From Altererythrobacter xiamenensis (lineage in GTDB: Bacteria; Pseudomonadota; Alphaproteobacteria; Sphingomonadales; Sphingomonadaceae), in assembly GCF_900177715.1 (NCBI RefSeq), contig NZ_FXWG01000001.1:248001-312000 (forward strand): a DNA stretch of 64,000 bases, written 5' to 3'. The translations under genes were made by a program, and so were the position numbers. The notes beneath the pieces are model-generated. The model saw nothing but the letters and a program-made list of their open reading frames with translations. It was not told where the DNA came from and ran no database searches. Below, in pieces: positions 55,946-64,000 of the stretch (the stretch's first letter is position 1; every line of letters starts with the position of its first letter).

Positions 55946-56554
55946 TCAAAGCAAGCGCGCCTGCTCCGGCCCCTGGACCTGATCCAATGCATCCCTCCAG
56001 ATCGACATGGTGGGCGGAGCCTTTCGTTCAAGGCTGAGACGGTCGATCGTCGCGACAAGTTTTTCTATTCCCGCGAAACTGCGCTCTACGCGCGGGACGA
56101 GATAGCTGGTGGCCCCCTCGCCCAGCGCCAGCCCGTGCTGAAGCGCCAGGCTCTCGATCAATTGCGCAACCATTTCATCATCGGGCGTACCGATTTCCAG
56201 CTGGAGCGATCCGCCAAGTCGCGATCGCAAATCCGGCAGCGCAATCTCCCAAGGCTGGGCGTCAGAGATCAGCAAGAGCGGTTCACCGCTTTCCTGCGCA
56301 GCGTTCCAGCGATGGAACAGAGTATCCTCGGGCCGACTGTCCGCCCCGTCGATCACGGTTACACCCTGCCCTTGCGCCCACTTGCCGAGCAGGCTCTTGC
56401 CCGAACGCGGCGGCCCCGTGAGCACGGCCGTGTGGAACGGCCAGCGCGAAGGATCGGACAGCGCCTCGTACACAGCCAAATTGGCATTGCCGATGACGAT
56501 CCGTTCGGGATCGGAACCGGCCCTGAGGTCAAGAGGGAGCGCGATCTGCGACAT
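55946..56554 (-). CDS. hdaA: DnaA-inactivating ATPase-like protein HdaA
   Basis: A 202-residue DnaA-related protein. The N-terminal QIALPL (residues 3-8) fits the sliding-clamp-binding motif used by Hda to reach the DNA-loaded clamp. It carries a P-loop GPPRSGKSLL and a reduced AAA+ core, and lacks DnaA's DNA-binding domain. HdaA stimulates ATP hydrolysis by DnaA and so limits re-initiation. It lies 11 nt downstream of the DUF2066-like gene. Confidence 0.88.
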   Translation of the reverse strand: MSQIALPLDLRAGSDPERIVIGNANLAVYEALSDPSRWPFHTAVLTGPPRSGKSLLGKWAQGQGVTVIDGADSRPEDTLFHRWNAAQESGEPLLLISDAQPWEIALPDLRSRLGGSLQLEIGTPDDEMVAQLIESLALQHGLALGEGATSYLVPRVERSFAGIEKLVATIDRLSLERKAPPTMSIWRDALDQVQGPEQARLL

Positions 56555-56565
56555 CGCCGCCGTCC

Positions 56566-57855
56566 TTAGCGTGAAATGGCGAGCGCGTTCGAGCCCTGCT
56601 GCACGGTGAAGCCGCGCTGGCGCAGCACGTCTGCCAACTGATCGAGTGTGCCGCCGAAGGTGACGCTCATCACCGAAGTGCCGCCGATCGCGAGGCTGGT
56701 GGTGACCGCTCCGCGAACGCCGGGGGTGCCGCGCACCGCCGCCAGCGTCGCATCGATGGCCGCCGCATCGGGGCTTGCGAATTGGACGACGTAATTGTTC
56801 GAGACCACGGGCGCCTGTGTCGGAGCGGCATCCGGAGTCTCGCTCGTCGATGTCTCGGCACCGTCATCACCTTCTGCAGCACCGGCGTCGCGCCGCTGGA
56901 TCGCGCGTCCGATTTCAATCAGGCGTTGGAGCGCCGGATCGATGTCACCGCTGCCGAGCGAAAGCGTCGGGTCGGGCCGCAATTTGCCGTTGGCGAGTGC
57001 TTCTTCGTAGATGTCGTCGAAACGCCGGACGGCCTGATCGAGCATTCCAGGCAGCTCGCGCGCGTTGTCGGCTTCCATGGTGAAGCTCGCGAGATAGCGG
57101 CTGTCAGGGCCATATCGCGCGGTAAAATCACCTGTCACAGGCCCGCCCGGATATTGATAGTGGAGCCTTGCCACCGGCACGAGCACGTCTGCGGCCGAAA
57201 ACTGATCGAGAACATTGCGCCACCAGATGCGGCTTCGGCGTCCGGTCTGGCCATAAGTCAGAAGCAGCGATTCGCCGCCTGCGCCCGATGGCCGCACATA
57301 ATCGATCCGGCTGGTGCCCGGATTGAACTCTGCCCAGGCGCGCTGCCACGGGTTGCGAACCTCATACATGGTATAAGTACCGGCGGTCATGGTGACCGGC
57401 AGAAGCAGCATCGGGGCCGAGCGACTCGCCTGGTCGCCGCGCCCGAGATAGCCGCCTGCGCGCGTCCGGTCGAAGATCACGCCGAGCGTCGCAATATAGC
57501 GCTTGGGTCCGATCCGTTCGCGTTCGATGACGACTGCGGAGACAAGGCCGCTCAGCTGACCGTCGGAGATGTCCGGGCCGCCCAGCTTCTCCCACGCCTT
57601 GCGCTGTGCCTCTTCCCAGCCCTTCTGTCGCGCTTCTTCCGCGCTATCGGCGGTTACGTCGACTTCGATCCCGCCAACGTCGATATCGCTGCTCGAGACG
57701 ACCGGCGCGATGCCTCGATCGCCCGCGACCTGCGCCAGCAGCGCGGCAACGCCGAGCGCCAGCGCGACGAACCCGGCGACCACCCACAAGAGGCGGAACG
57801 CTGGTCTTTCCAGCGGCAGTTGCGACAGGCGCGGGAGGTTTTGTGAAACAGGCAT
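56566..57855 (-). CDS. DUF2066-like membrane-anchored protein
   Basis: A 429-residue protein. It has an N-terminal membrane helix (about 22-45: LLWVVAGFVALALGVAAL), then an exported domain with VDVTADSAEEARQKGWEEAQ and KRYIATLGVIFDRTRAGGYL, the DUF2066 pattern. A Thr/Glu/Pro-rich linker (about 320-345) leads to a C-terminal beta domain (YVVQFASPDAAAIDATLAAV). Function is unknown. Position between purM (divergent) and hdaA is typical of alphaproteobacteria. Confidence 0.7.
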   Translation of the reverse strand: MPVSQNLPRLSQLPLERPAFRLLWVVAGFVALALGVAALLAQVAGDRGIAPVVSSSDIDVGGIEVDVTADSAEEARQKGWEEAQRKAWEKLGGPDISDGQLSGLVSAVVIERERIGPKRYIATLGVIFDRTRAGGYLGRGDQASRSAPMLLLPVTMTAGTYTMYEVRNPWQRAWAEFNPGTSRIDYVRPSGAGGESLLLTYGQTGRRSRIWWRNVLDQFSAADVLVPVARLHYQYPGGPVTGDFTARYGPDSRYLASFTMEADNARELPGMLDQAVRRFDDIYEEALANGKLRPDPTLSLGSGDIDPALQRLIEIGRAIQRRDAGAAEGDDGAETSTSETPDAAPTQAPVVSNNYVVQFASPDAAAIDATLAAVRGTPGVRGAVTTSLAIGGTSVMSVTFGGTLDQLADVLRQRGFTVQQGSNALAISR

Positions 57856-57924
57856 CGGGGAAAACAGCGCGCCTTTTGCCGAAAGCGACGTGCGATTCCA
57901 AGCGCTATTGCCTAAAGGACCGGC

Positions 57925-59022
57925 ATGAGTGGCAAGAATTCACCATATACCTATGCGCAGGCGGGCGTTTCGATCGAAGCGGGAAATGCGCTGGTCAAGG
58001 CTATCGGCCCGTTGGTCAAGGCGACGGCGCGCCCCGGCGCAGACAGCGAAATTGGCGGTTTCGGCGGGTTTTTCGACCCCAAAGCGGCAGGTTACAACGA
58101 TCCGCTGCTGGTAGCGGCGAATGACGGCGTGGGCACCAAGCTGAAGCTCGCGATAGATTATGACCGACATGACACTGTCGGAATCGATCTCGTCGCAATG
58201 TGCGTCAACGATCTGATCGTTCAGGGAGCAGAGCCGCTTTTCTTCCTCGACTACTTCGCCACCGGAAAGCTTGAGAACGGGATCGCCGAACGGGTGATCG
58301 CGGGCATCGCCGGTGGGTGTAAACAGGCCGGTTGCGCGCTGATTGGCGGAGAAACCGCGGAAATGCCCGGAATGTATGCGGCAGGTGACTACGATCTCGC
58401 CGGCTTTTGCGTCGGCGCGGTCGAGCGCGGCGAGCAATTGACCGGAGAGAGGGTCGCGCCCGGTCACGTCCTGATCGGACTTGCGTCCTCGGGCGTCCAT
58501 TCCAACGGCTATTCGCTTGTGCGCCGCCTGGCGGAAGACAAGGGCTGGAAGCTCGACCGCCCGGCGTTGTTCGACGCCGACCGCCTGCTGATCGACGCAC
58601 TGATAGAGCCGACGCGGATTTACGTCGCGAGCCTGATGCCGCTGATTCGCGAGGGGCTTATCGATGCTCTCGCGCATATCACCGGCGGCGGACTGCTCGA
58701 GAACATTCCACGCATTCTGCCCGAAGGTGCACATGCGAAAGTCGACGCCGATAGCTGGGATCAGCCGCGCCTGATGGCGTTCCTGCAGGCGCAAGGCGCG
58801 ATCGAACCTGGCGAAATAGCCCGCACCTTCAACTGCGGTGTCGGCATGGTGCTGGCAGTCGAGCCGGGTAAGGTCGATGCCGTGCTCGCACGGCTTGGTG
58901 AGGCGGGCGAAACGGCCTTCACGGTCGGCGCAATCGAGGCGGGCGAGCGTGGCTGCACGGTCAGCGGCTCGCAGGGCACCTGGAGCGCGACCGAGGCTTG
59001 GGAGGCGCAGCATCTTGCCTGA
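57925..59022 (+). CDS. purM: Phosphoribosylformylglycinamidine cyclo-ligase PurM
   Basis: A 365-residue AIR synthetase, fifth step of purine synthesis. The ATP/substrate-binding N-terminus has [24 protein letters not shown] and [10 protein letters not shown]. The C-terminal half has [14 protein letters not shown] and [13 protein letters not shown]. Its stop overlaps the purN start by 8 nt, giving the standard purM-purN pair. Confidence 0.96.
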   Translation: MSGKNSPYTYAQAGVSIEAGNALVKAIGPLVKATARPGADSEIGGFGGFFDPKAAGYNDPLLVAANDGVGTKLKLAIDYDRHDTVGIDLVAMCVNDLIVQGAEPLFFLDYFATGKLENGIAERVIAGIAGGCKQAGCALIGGETAEMPGMYAAGDYDLAGFCVGAVERGEQLTGERVAPGHVLIGLASSGVHSNGYSLVRRLAEDKGWKLDRPALFDADRLLIDALIEPTRIYVASLMPLIREGLIDALAHITGGGLLENIPRILPEGAHAKVDADSWDQPRLMAFLQAQGAIEPGEIARTFNCGVGMVLAVEPGKVDAVLARLGEAGETAFTVGAIEAGERGCTVSGSQGTWSATEAWEAQHLA

Positions 59023-60001
59023 CGCCGCGCAGCAGCCGGACCAGCAAAGAGCCCGCGTCGCGGTCTTCATATCCGGCAGCGGCAGCAATATGGCCGCGCT
59101 GCTCTATGCCAGCCGCCAGCCGGGTGCCGCTTACGAGATCGTGCTGGTCGCCAGCAACGAACCGCATGCAGGCGGACTGGCGATTGCCGAGGCGGAAGGC
59201 GTGCCGACCTTCTCGCTATCGCATAAGGGAATGAAGCGCGCCGAGCACGATGCCGCGATGGAGAAAGCCGCCAAAGACGCAGGCGCCGACTATATCGCGC
59301 TAGCGGGCTATATGCGCATCCTCGACGAAGGTTTCGTCAATCGCTGGGCCGGAAGGATGCTCAACATCCACCCCTCCCTCCTGCCCAAGTACAAGGGTCT
59401 CGACACGCATAAGCGCGCGCTGGAGGCGGGTGACACGGTTGCGGGCGCATCGGTCCATGTCGTCACGCCCGAACTCGACGATGGCGAGATCCTCGGTCAG
59501 GCCGAAGTCGCGGTGATTCCCAATGACACGCCTGCAACGCTGGCTGGCCGCGTGCTTATCGCAGAGCACCAGCTCTATGGGCGCGTCCTGCAATCCTATG
59601 TTTCGCGACCTTTCCGCGCCGACTGGCTGCTGAAACGCGTCCGCAAGCTCGCCCTCGCTCTGCCGGAGGCCGAAGAGCGCGAGAGCCACGGCGCGCCCGG
59701 TTGGCGCACCGGCGGCAAGAGCGGCAAGTATTTCGCCTATTTCAGCGACCGCCATCATGGCGAACCACAGATAGCCCTTCTCGCCAAGACGAGCGGTCAG
59801 GACGAACTCGCCGATCTGATCGCTCGCGATCCGGACGTGTTTTTCCGCCCCGCCTATTACGGTGCGAGCGGCTGGGTCGGGATCACGCTCAACCGCGCCG
59901 ATACCGATTGGGAGCAAGTCGAACACTGGCTGCGACGTAGCTGGCAGGCGGTTGCGCCCAAACGCCTCACCAAATCGCTGACTGCAGCCGAGGAATTCTG
60001 A
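59015..60001 (+). CDS. purN: PurN fused to a C-terminal MmcQ/YjbR-like domain
   Basis: A 328-residue protein. Residues about 17-195 are glycinamide ribonucleotide transformylase: GSGSNM substrate loop, [12 protein letters not shown] with the catalytic Asn-His, and TPELDDGEI with the aspartate. Residues about 200-320 match the MmcQ/YjbR fold ([56 protein letters not shown]). A normal PurN ends near 200. The TTG at 59015 has GGAGG 9 nt upstream and overlaps purM. No frameshift joins the parts, so the fusion appears real. Confidence 0.9.
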   Translation: MPDAAQQPDQQRARVAVFISGSGSNMAALLYASRQPGAAYEIVLVASNEPHAGGLAIAEAEGVPTFSLSHKGMKRAEHDAAMEKAAKDAGADYIALAGYMRILDEGFVNRWAGRMLNIHPSLLPKYKGLDTHKRALEAGDTVAGASVHVVTPELDDGEILGQAEVAVIPNDTPATLAGRVLIAEHQLYGRVLQSYVSRPFRADWLLKRVRKLALALPEAEERESHGAPGWRTGGKSGKYFAYFSDRHHGEPQIALLAKTSGQDELADLIARDPDVFFRPAYYGASGWVGITLNRADTDWEQVEHWLRRSWQAVAPKRLTKSLTAAEEF

Positions 60002-60003
60002 CG

Positions 60004-61212
60004 ATGCTGTGGTCGCGCGCTCCTGAACGTCCTCATCCGCTGGCCCGCGCACCGATCGTCGATCGGCTCGCGCGCTTCCTCGACAATGGCTGGAACAAGG
60101 GGTGGATGCCTCCACCCCCGCTCGATCCCGCAGAGTTGATGCGGCGCGGCAGCAAGGGGTTCACCGAGGCCGATCTCACCTTTGGCCGTTCGGTCGAAGA
60201 CTGCGAAGATTTCGCGCTGCGGCTCGAGAAACTGTGCAAGGCGATCGATGCCGAAGCGCAGCTCAACGCGGTTGGCCGCGCCTTCGCATATGGGCTCATC
60301 ACCCGCGCGATCGCGCAACGCCATGCGCTTGGCGCTCTGTGGCGCAAGCAACCCGGACTGCTGGAAACACCCATCGCACCGCCGATCATCGTGCTCGGCC
60401 AGATGCGCAGCGGGACCACCCGCATTCATCGCCTGCTCGCTGCCGATCCCGCGCATAGCGCAACACGCTTCTGCGACAGCTGGCATCCGGTGCCGGAAAA
60501 GCCCGATTTCCGCCCGCTGCGCGGCAGCTTCAAACTGTTCATTGCACGCACGCTCGACCCATGGATCGACATGCTCCATCCCTTCGGAGCGGCGCGGGCC
60601 GACGAAGAGCTTGGCTGGCTCGCCAGCGCGCTCGACCACTCGGCCTACGAGGCGCAATGGCACATCCCCTCCTACACCGCCTTCAGCGAAGCGCGCGATG
60701 CAGCGCCTGTCTATCGCGAGTTCGAGCGCTTGTTGCGAACCGACGCCGGGCAGCACGCCCATCACGAGCGGCCGCGCGTCCTGAAAGTGCCGCAGTTTAC
60801 CGAGGACCTGCCGTCGCTGCTCGATCGTTTTCCCGATGCGCGATTGGTGGTTTCGCGGCGCTGCAGCGATGAAACACACCGCAGCTCGGTCTCACTCGTA
60901 GCAAACCAGATGATCATCCAGTCCGATGCCGTGGACCTGCCCTGGATCGAGCAGGAGTGGCGGCGCAAGATCGCTTTGCGGCAAGCACGGCTGGAACAGT
61001 CTCTGGCTGGTTTTCCGGGCGCAGTCGCGGAGATCGACTTCGATCGGCTGGGCGAAGATTGGGAAGCCGAGATGTCTGCGGTTTATGACGCGCTCGGGCT
61101 CGAACTTACCGATAGCGCGCTCCACGCGATGCGCCGCGAGATGCAGGGCAGCGAGGGCGGCGCGCATGGCGCTCACGCCGCCCAGCTCGAACGGTTTGCC
61201 GCCGCGCGCTAG
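60004..61212 (+). CDS. Sulfotransferase family protein
   Basis: A 402-residue protein. The 5'-phosphosulfate loop is GQMRSGTTRIHRL (about 135-147), and the 3'-phosphate region is DARLVVSRRC. It transfers sulfate from PAPS to an unknown hydroxyl or amine. It begins 2 nt after purN and is likely co-transcribed with purM and purN. Its TAG overlaps the stop of the convergent methyltransferase gene. Confidence 0.85.
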   Translation: MLWSRAPERPHPLARAPIVDRLARFLDNGWNKGWMPPPPLDPAELMRRGSKGFTEADLTFGRSVEDCEDFALRLEKLCKAIDAEAQLNAVGRAFAYGLITRAIAQRHALGALWRKQPGLLETPIAPPIIVLGQMRSGTTRIHRLLAADPAHSATRFCDSWHPVPEKPDFRPLRGSFKLFIARTLDPWIDMLHPFGAARADEELGWLASALDHSAYEAQWHIPSYTAFSEARDAAPVYREFERLLRTDAGQHAHHERPRVLKVPQFTEDLPSLLDRFPDARLVVSRRCSDETHRSSVSLVANQMIIQSDAVDLPWIEQEWRRKIALRQARLEQSLAGFPGAVAEIDFDRLGEDWEAEMSAVYDALGLELTDSALHAMRREMQGSEGGAHGAHAAQLERFAAAR

Positions 61213-61946
61213 GCTTTCTTGCCGATACCCGGAATGAAAGCGCCGACCCGCTTGCGGTACTCGGCATATTCCTCACCGAAAACATCGAGCAGGTCGCGCT
61301 CCTCGTAAGCGATCCCGATCACGATATAGATCGTGAAACTTACCGCCGCGAGCAAGTGGCTATAGGTCATGTCCGGTGTTGCCCAGAAGGCGATGAAGAA
61401 GCCTGTATAGAGCGGGTGACGAACGGCCTTGTAGAACAGCGGCGTGCGCATGGTCGGCGCCGCTGCTCCCTGCCCCCGCATATGCAGCCAAGCCTGCTGC
61501 AGCCCGAACAGCTCGAAATGATTGAGCAGCCAGGTCGAGATGAACAATATGCCCCAGCCGATGAAGAACAGCGCCCAGATGGCAAGCCGCGCCGTCTCGT
61601 TCGCGACCGACCAGACGGTGCCTTCGATCGGGTGCCAGTATGCAAACATGATCGCGAGCACGGCGACAGTCGCAAGCAGGTAGAAACTGCGTTCGAGCGC
61701 CGGAGGAATGATCCGGGTCCATGCGCGCTTGAAGCCCTGGCGCGCCATCACCGAGTGTTGCACCCCGAACAGAGCGATCAGGCCGATGTCGATCAGTGCG
61801 GCGGTTAATGGCGCAGCGGACAGCCCGTCATCCACGCTGGTGGGCATGAATTCGAAGGCGCCGACCCATCCGACGAGGTAAAGAAAAGCGGCGAAAAAAG
61901 CGAAATAGCAGGCCACGGCGGCCAGCATTACGACAGCACGTCCCAT
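61209..61946 (-). CDS. MddA-like methanethiol S-methyltransferase (NnrU/isoprenylcysteine methyltransferase fold)
   Basis: A 245-residue polytopic membrane protein with about six helices. The family region is HFELFGLQQAWLHMRG, RHPLYTGFFIAFWATPDMTYSH and AYEERDLLDVFGEEYAEYRKRV, which closely resembles MddA, the enzyme methylating methanethiol to dimethyl sulfide with SAM. Other members of the same fold exist, so the activity is probable, not proven. The stop overlaps that of the convergent sulfotransferase gene. Confidence 0.8.
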   Translation of the reverse strand: MGRAVVMLAAVACYFAFFAAFLYLVGWVGAFEFMPTSVDDGLSAAPLTAALIDIGLIALFGVQHSVMARQGFKRAWTRIIPPALERSFYLLATVAVLAIMFAYWHPIEGTVWSVANETARLAIWALFFIGWGILFISTWLLNHFELFGLQQAWLHMRGQGAAAPTMRTPLFYKAVRHPLYTGFFIAFWATPDMTYSHLLAAVSFTIYIVIGIAYEERDLLDVFGEEYAEYRKRVGAFIPGIGKKA

Positions 61947-62074
61947 AGCGTCTCTCCCACAAGACAGCGGTATGGCGACCCATGCGACTACGGCATCATA
62001 CGATATTCGGAAGGAAAGACCGAATCAGGCGGTCAAATGTTTGGGAAGCAACGCTTTGAATGGTGCTGCGCGCA

Positions 62075-62114
62075 AAAGAAAAGGCCCCGCCGCGCCGTGC
62101 GGCAGGGCCCTTTG
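62075..62114 (-). terminator. Rho-independent terminator after ndk
   Basis: On the minus strand GGCCCTGCCGC pairs with GCGGCGGGGCC (one G-T pair), followed by TTTTCTTTT. It begins 24 nt after the ndk stop. Confidence 0.85.
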
Positions 62115-62137
62115 AACTCGCTGAGTCGCAAGAAACC

Positions 62138-62560
62138 TTAGCCGACGATTTCTTCGGGCTTGAAGAAGTAGTCGATCTCGATCTTCGCGTTTTCGTCGCT
62201 GTCCGAACCGTGGACCGAGTTGGCTTCGATCGATTCGGCGAAACACTTGCGGATCGTGCCTTCGTCGGCATCGGCCGGGTTGGTCGCGCCCATGATGTCA
62301 CGGTTGCGCTTCACGGCGTCTTCGCCTTCGAGGACCTGCACGACGACCGGGCCGGAGATCATGAACTCGACGAGTTCACCGAAGAAGGGGCGTTCCTTGT
62401 GAACCGCGTAGAAGCCTTCGGCCTGTTCCTTGGTCATCTGGATACGCTTGGAAGCGACGACGCGCAGGCCGGCGTCTTCCAGCATCTTGGTGACCGCGCC
62501 GGTCAGGTTGCGGCGCGTGGCATCGGGCTTGATGATCGAAAAGGTGCGGGTAACCGCCAT
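62138..62560 (-). CDS. ndk: Nucleoside diphosphate kinase
   Basis: A 140-residue enzyme transferring the gamma phosphate among NTPs. The phospho-histidine is H117 in [18 protein letters not shown] and [11 protein letters not shown] are family motifs. The ATG at 62560 ([10 protein letters not shown]) has an AAGGA site; the in-frame extension to 62632 lacks homology. A terminator follows. Confidence 0.97.
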   Translation of the reverse strand: MAVTRTFSIIKPDATRRNLTGAVTKMLEDAGLRVVASKRIQMTKEQAEGFYAVHKERPFFGELVEFMISGPVVVQVLEGEDAVKRNRDIMGATNPADADEGTIRKCFAESIEANSVHGSDSDENAKIEIDYFFKPEEIVG

Positions 62561-62650
62561 GATGATGTTCCTTGGATGTAGGGAGTATTGGGAATTGCGC
62601 GCGCCCCTAGCGCTGCTGGGGGCTTTGGGCAAGTCCCTCGCGCCGGGTGG

Positions 62651-63151
62651 CTAGCGTCCCAGCTTCTCGCCCACCATCAGCTGTGCGCTGGTCGTCTCTC
62701 CTTCGCGGCTGGCGTTGAGGGTAAAGGTTCGCCCGCTTTCACTCTCTCCGCCGAGCGTCTTGCCGCCATTGATCGACAATTCGACCTCGATCTCGATGCG
62801 GGCCGCCTCCGCCTGCTTGCGGTAGAAATCGGCGATGGCCTGAGGTTCTGCATCGCTCTGGAACATGATCATGGCACCGCGTGAATCGTCGAGCGAGAAG
62901 GTGGTGTTGTTGTTCACCTGCGCGCCCGGGAAAAGGGAGAAGCCCTCAGGCAAATCGACCGGTACGCTTTCGCCCGAGCGCATTGTGGCAACTCCATCTT
63001 CGGTGGTGATGGTGGCCGTGGTCTCGCCGCTTTTCTCGTCGATCGTGTAGCTCGACGTATCGAGATCCTCGGCTTCGGCGGTCTCGCTGGTCTCGGAGTT
63101 GCAGGCGGACAGGCAAAGAGCCGCGGTGAGGATTGCAATCGATCTGCGCAT
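62651..63151 (-). CDS. Hypothetical lipoprotein
   Basis: A 166-residue protein. Signal MRRSIAILTAALCLSAC has a lipobox cysteine at C17. An acidic Ser/Thr/Glu linker is followed by a small alpha/beta domain with PVDLPEGFSLFPGAQVNNN and ADFYRKQAEAARIEIEVEL; its repeated strands suggest a compact fold. No family is recognised. The ATG at 63151 is preferred because it starts the signal. Confidence 0.72.
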   Translation of the reverse strand: MRRSIAILTAALCLSACNSETSETAEAEDLDTSSYTIDEKSGETTATITTEDGVATMRSGESVPVDLPEGFSLFPGAQVNNNTTFSLDDSRGAMIMFQSDAEPQAIADFYRKQAEAARIEIEVELSINGGKTLGGESESGRTFTLNASREGETTSAQLMVGEKLGR

Positions 63152-63210
63152 GATAATTGGCTCCCTGTTACTGTTCGCGCCACACGGCGAATAGCGTAGG
63201 CCGCGATCGA

Positions 63211-63645
63211 TCAGGCGACCTTGACCCATTTGCCGCCGTCCTGGCGAAAGAACGCGCGTTCGAGGTCATCTTTCCCGTCGAGCGCGCGCCAGACATCCCG
63301 AGCCGCTTGGACCGTGTTGTCATCGAACAGCAGGAATGCGCGATCGAAACCTGCGGCATCGCGAAAAGTGCCGTCGGCATAGATCACATGGCTCGCGCCA
63401 TTCGCCGCTTCGGTTTCACTGGAGAGCAGGATCGGCTGGCTGGCCGCGCCTTTGGCGCCGGCTTCGCCATTGGCGAGGAAGCTCTCGGGCCCGGCCTTCC
63501 ACAATGCCCGCGAAATCGACCCGCGCTGTTCTTCATCGGCGCTGACGACCAGCAGGCGGTCGCCGGCGTCGAGCACGCGCTGGGCGATGAGCGCCACCAC
63601 CTTCTCCGCCGGATCGCGGCTCAGTTGCCAGAAATCGATCTTCAT
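63211..63645 (-). CDS. holC: DNA polymerase III subunit chi
   Basis: A 144-residue accessory subunit linking the clamp loader to [23 protein letters not shown] and [16 protein letters not shown] are typical, with [20 protein letters not shown] in the middle. It lies downstream of pepA, a conserved pairing in proteobacteria, and its ATG overlaps the stop of the DUF2256 gene. Confidence 0.93.
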   Translation of the reverse strand: MKIDFWQLSRDPAEKVVALIAQRVLDAGDRLLVVSADEEQRGSISRALWKAGPESFLANGEAGAKGAASQPILLSSETEAANGASHVIYADGTFRDAAGFDRAFLLFDDNTVQAARDVWRALDGKDDLERAFFRQDGGKWVKVA

Positions 63646-63803
63646 GGTTTGGGCCTAGCGGACTTGCTTTCCCTCCGGCAACGCTCGGAACAGTATTTCA
63701 CACTGTCCCAGTCACGCTCCCACTTCTTGCGCCAGGTGAAAGGCAAGCCGCATTGCGCACAAGTTTTGCTGGGCAGATCCGCCTTCTTGCGCATCCGTGG
63801 CAT
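63642..63803 (-). CDS. DUF2256 domain-containing small protein
   Basis: A 53-residue zinc-finger-like protein: [20 protein letters not shown] then [11 protein letters not shown], with four cysteines in two CxxC pairs. DUF2256 proteins are often near photolyase genes but their role is unknown. The ATG is at 63803; the TGA at 63642 overlaps the holC ATG. Confidence 0.85.
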   Translation of the reverse strand: MPRMRKKADLPSKTCAQCGLPFTWRKKWERDWDSVKYCSERCRRESKSARPKP

Positions 63804-63808
63804 TGTTA

Positions 63809-63866
63809 TCGTCCTACCGCTTCGCTGCTTGAGGACATGATTCTCGTCCTACCGCTTCGCTGCTTG
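63809..63866. repeat. Tandem short palindromic repeat (two units)
   Basis: A 23-bp unit (TCGTCCTACCGCTTCGCTGCTTG) occurs at 63809-63831 and again at 63844-63866. In each, GTCC near the left end pairs with GGAC just beyond the right end. The units lie between pepA and DUF2256. This resembles a small dispersed REP-like element; copies elsewhere were not seen in this window. Confidence 0.7.
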
Positions 63867-63880
63867 GGGACGGAGAGAAC

Positions 63881-64000
63881 CTACGCCCCGAGCGTGTTGC
63901 GCACGAAGCGGTCGAGCAGACGCACGCCGTAACCTGTCGCGCCCTTGCCCCAGGTCCGGCCCGGCTTGTCCGACCAGACCATGCCGGCGATGTCGAGGTG
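63881..64000 (-). CDS. pepA: Leucyl aminopeptidase C-terminus (cut by window edge)
   Basis: The last 39 codons of an M17 aminopeptidase. HLDIAGMVW, followed by [16 protein letters not shown], is the characteristic C-terminal catalytic-domain end. The stop TAG is at 63881. Upstream of holC on the same strand, as is usual. Confidence 0.9.
   Translation of the reverse strand, partial: HLDIAGMVWSDKPGRTWGKGATGYGVRLLDRFVRNTLGA

Overview
The window looks like core chromosome of an alphaproteobacterium of the Sphingomonadales, most likely Erythrobacteraceae. The evidence is high GC, dense ATGA-type gene overlaps, an F1-only ATP synthase operon in the order H-A-G-D-C (the F0 genes are not here), the rpmF-plsX-fabH-ihfA-merR cluster, and alphaproteobacterial regulators (HdaA, a SciP/DUF1153-like protein, DUF2794, DUF1489, DciA-like DUF721). 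No rRNA, tRNA, CRISPR array or transposase was seen. This assignment is inference from gene content, not from a marker-gene search.

Layout. 1-2.7 kb: the 5' end of miaB (cut by the window edge), a translationally coupled DUF1989 + YqcI/YcgG pair flanked by a 61-bp imperfect direct repeat that contains the miaB start, then a lipoprotein and a cyclophilin. 2.8-5 kb: MgtE, DUF1489 and a small hydrophilic protein behind an inverted repeat. 5-8.7 kb: a tightly packed minus-strand operon of serine hydrolase, NudC, DsbA/FrnE-like and SDR genes. 8.8-15.7 kb: a small membrane protein, MutY, a DciA-like protein, two thioredoxin-fold proteins and SMC. 15.7-18.8 kb: the fatty-acid/L32/IHF cluster. 19-21.9 kb: MAPEG, an MBL-fold hydrolase, and a divergent S24 repressor / Cro-like pair sharing a palindromic operator region. 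21.9-30.7 kb: aldehyde and 2-hydroxyacid dehydrogenases, CysS, nitroreductase, CobT, a transaldolase-like protein and DUF4197.

30.7-41.7 kb: PriA, a gluzincin-like metallopeptidase with a repeat-like C-terminal half, an Fe-S photolyase, a GST, an OmpA-family protein with a long palindrome-bearing leader, Ada, a membrane-anchored trypsin-like protease and a TauD-like dioxygenase. 41.9-47.3 kb: the F1 ATP synthase operon, interrupted between atpG and atpD by two coupled lipoprotein genes. 47.4-55 kb: prolyl oligopeptidase, a SciP-like regulator, an HNH protein coupled to GlmU, phosphoglycolate phosphatase, an SDR, and a polytopic membrane protein whose start abuts a 16-bp inverted repeat. 55-64 kb: DUF2794, serine acetyltransferase, HdaA, a DUF2066-like protein, PurM, a PurN fused to a YjbR-like domain, a sulfotransferase, an MddA-like methyltransferase, Ndk, a lipoprotein, HolC, DUF2256 and the C-terminus of leucyl aminopeptidase.

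Most of the window is housekeeping. The parts most worth following up are: the DUF1989 + YqcI/YcgG pair and its miaB duplication scar; the lipoprotein genes inside the atp operon; the PurN-YjbR fusion; the repressor/Cro-like divergent unit; and inverted repeats that overlap the ribosome-binding sites of two genes.
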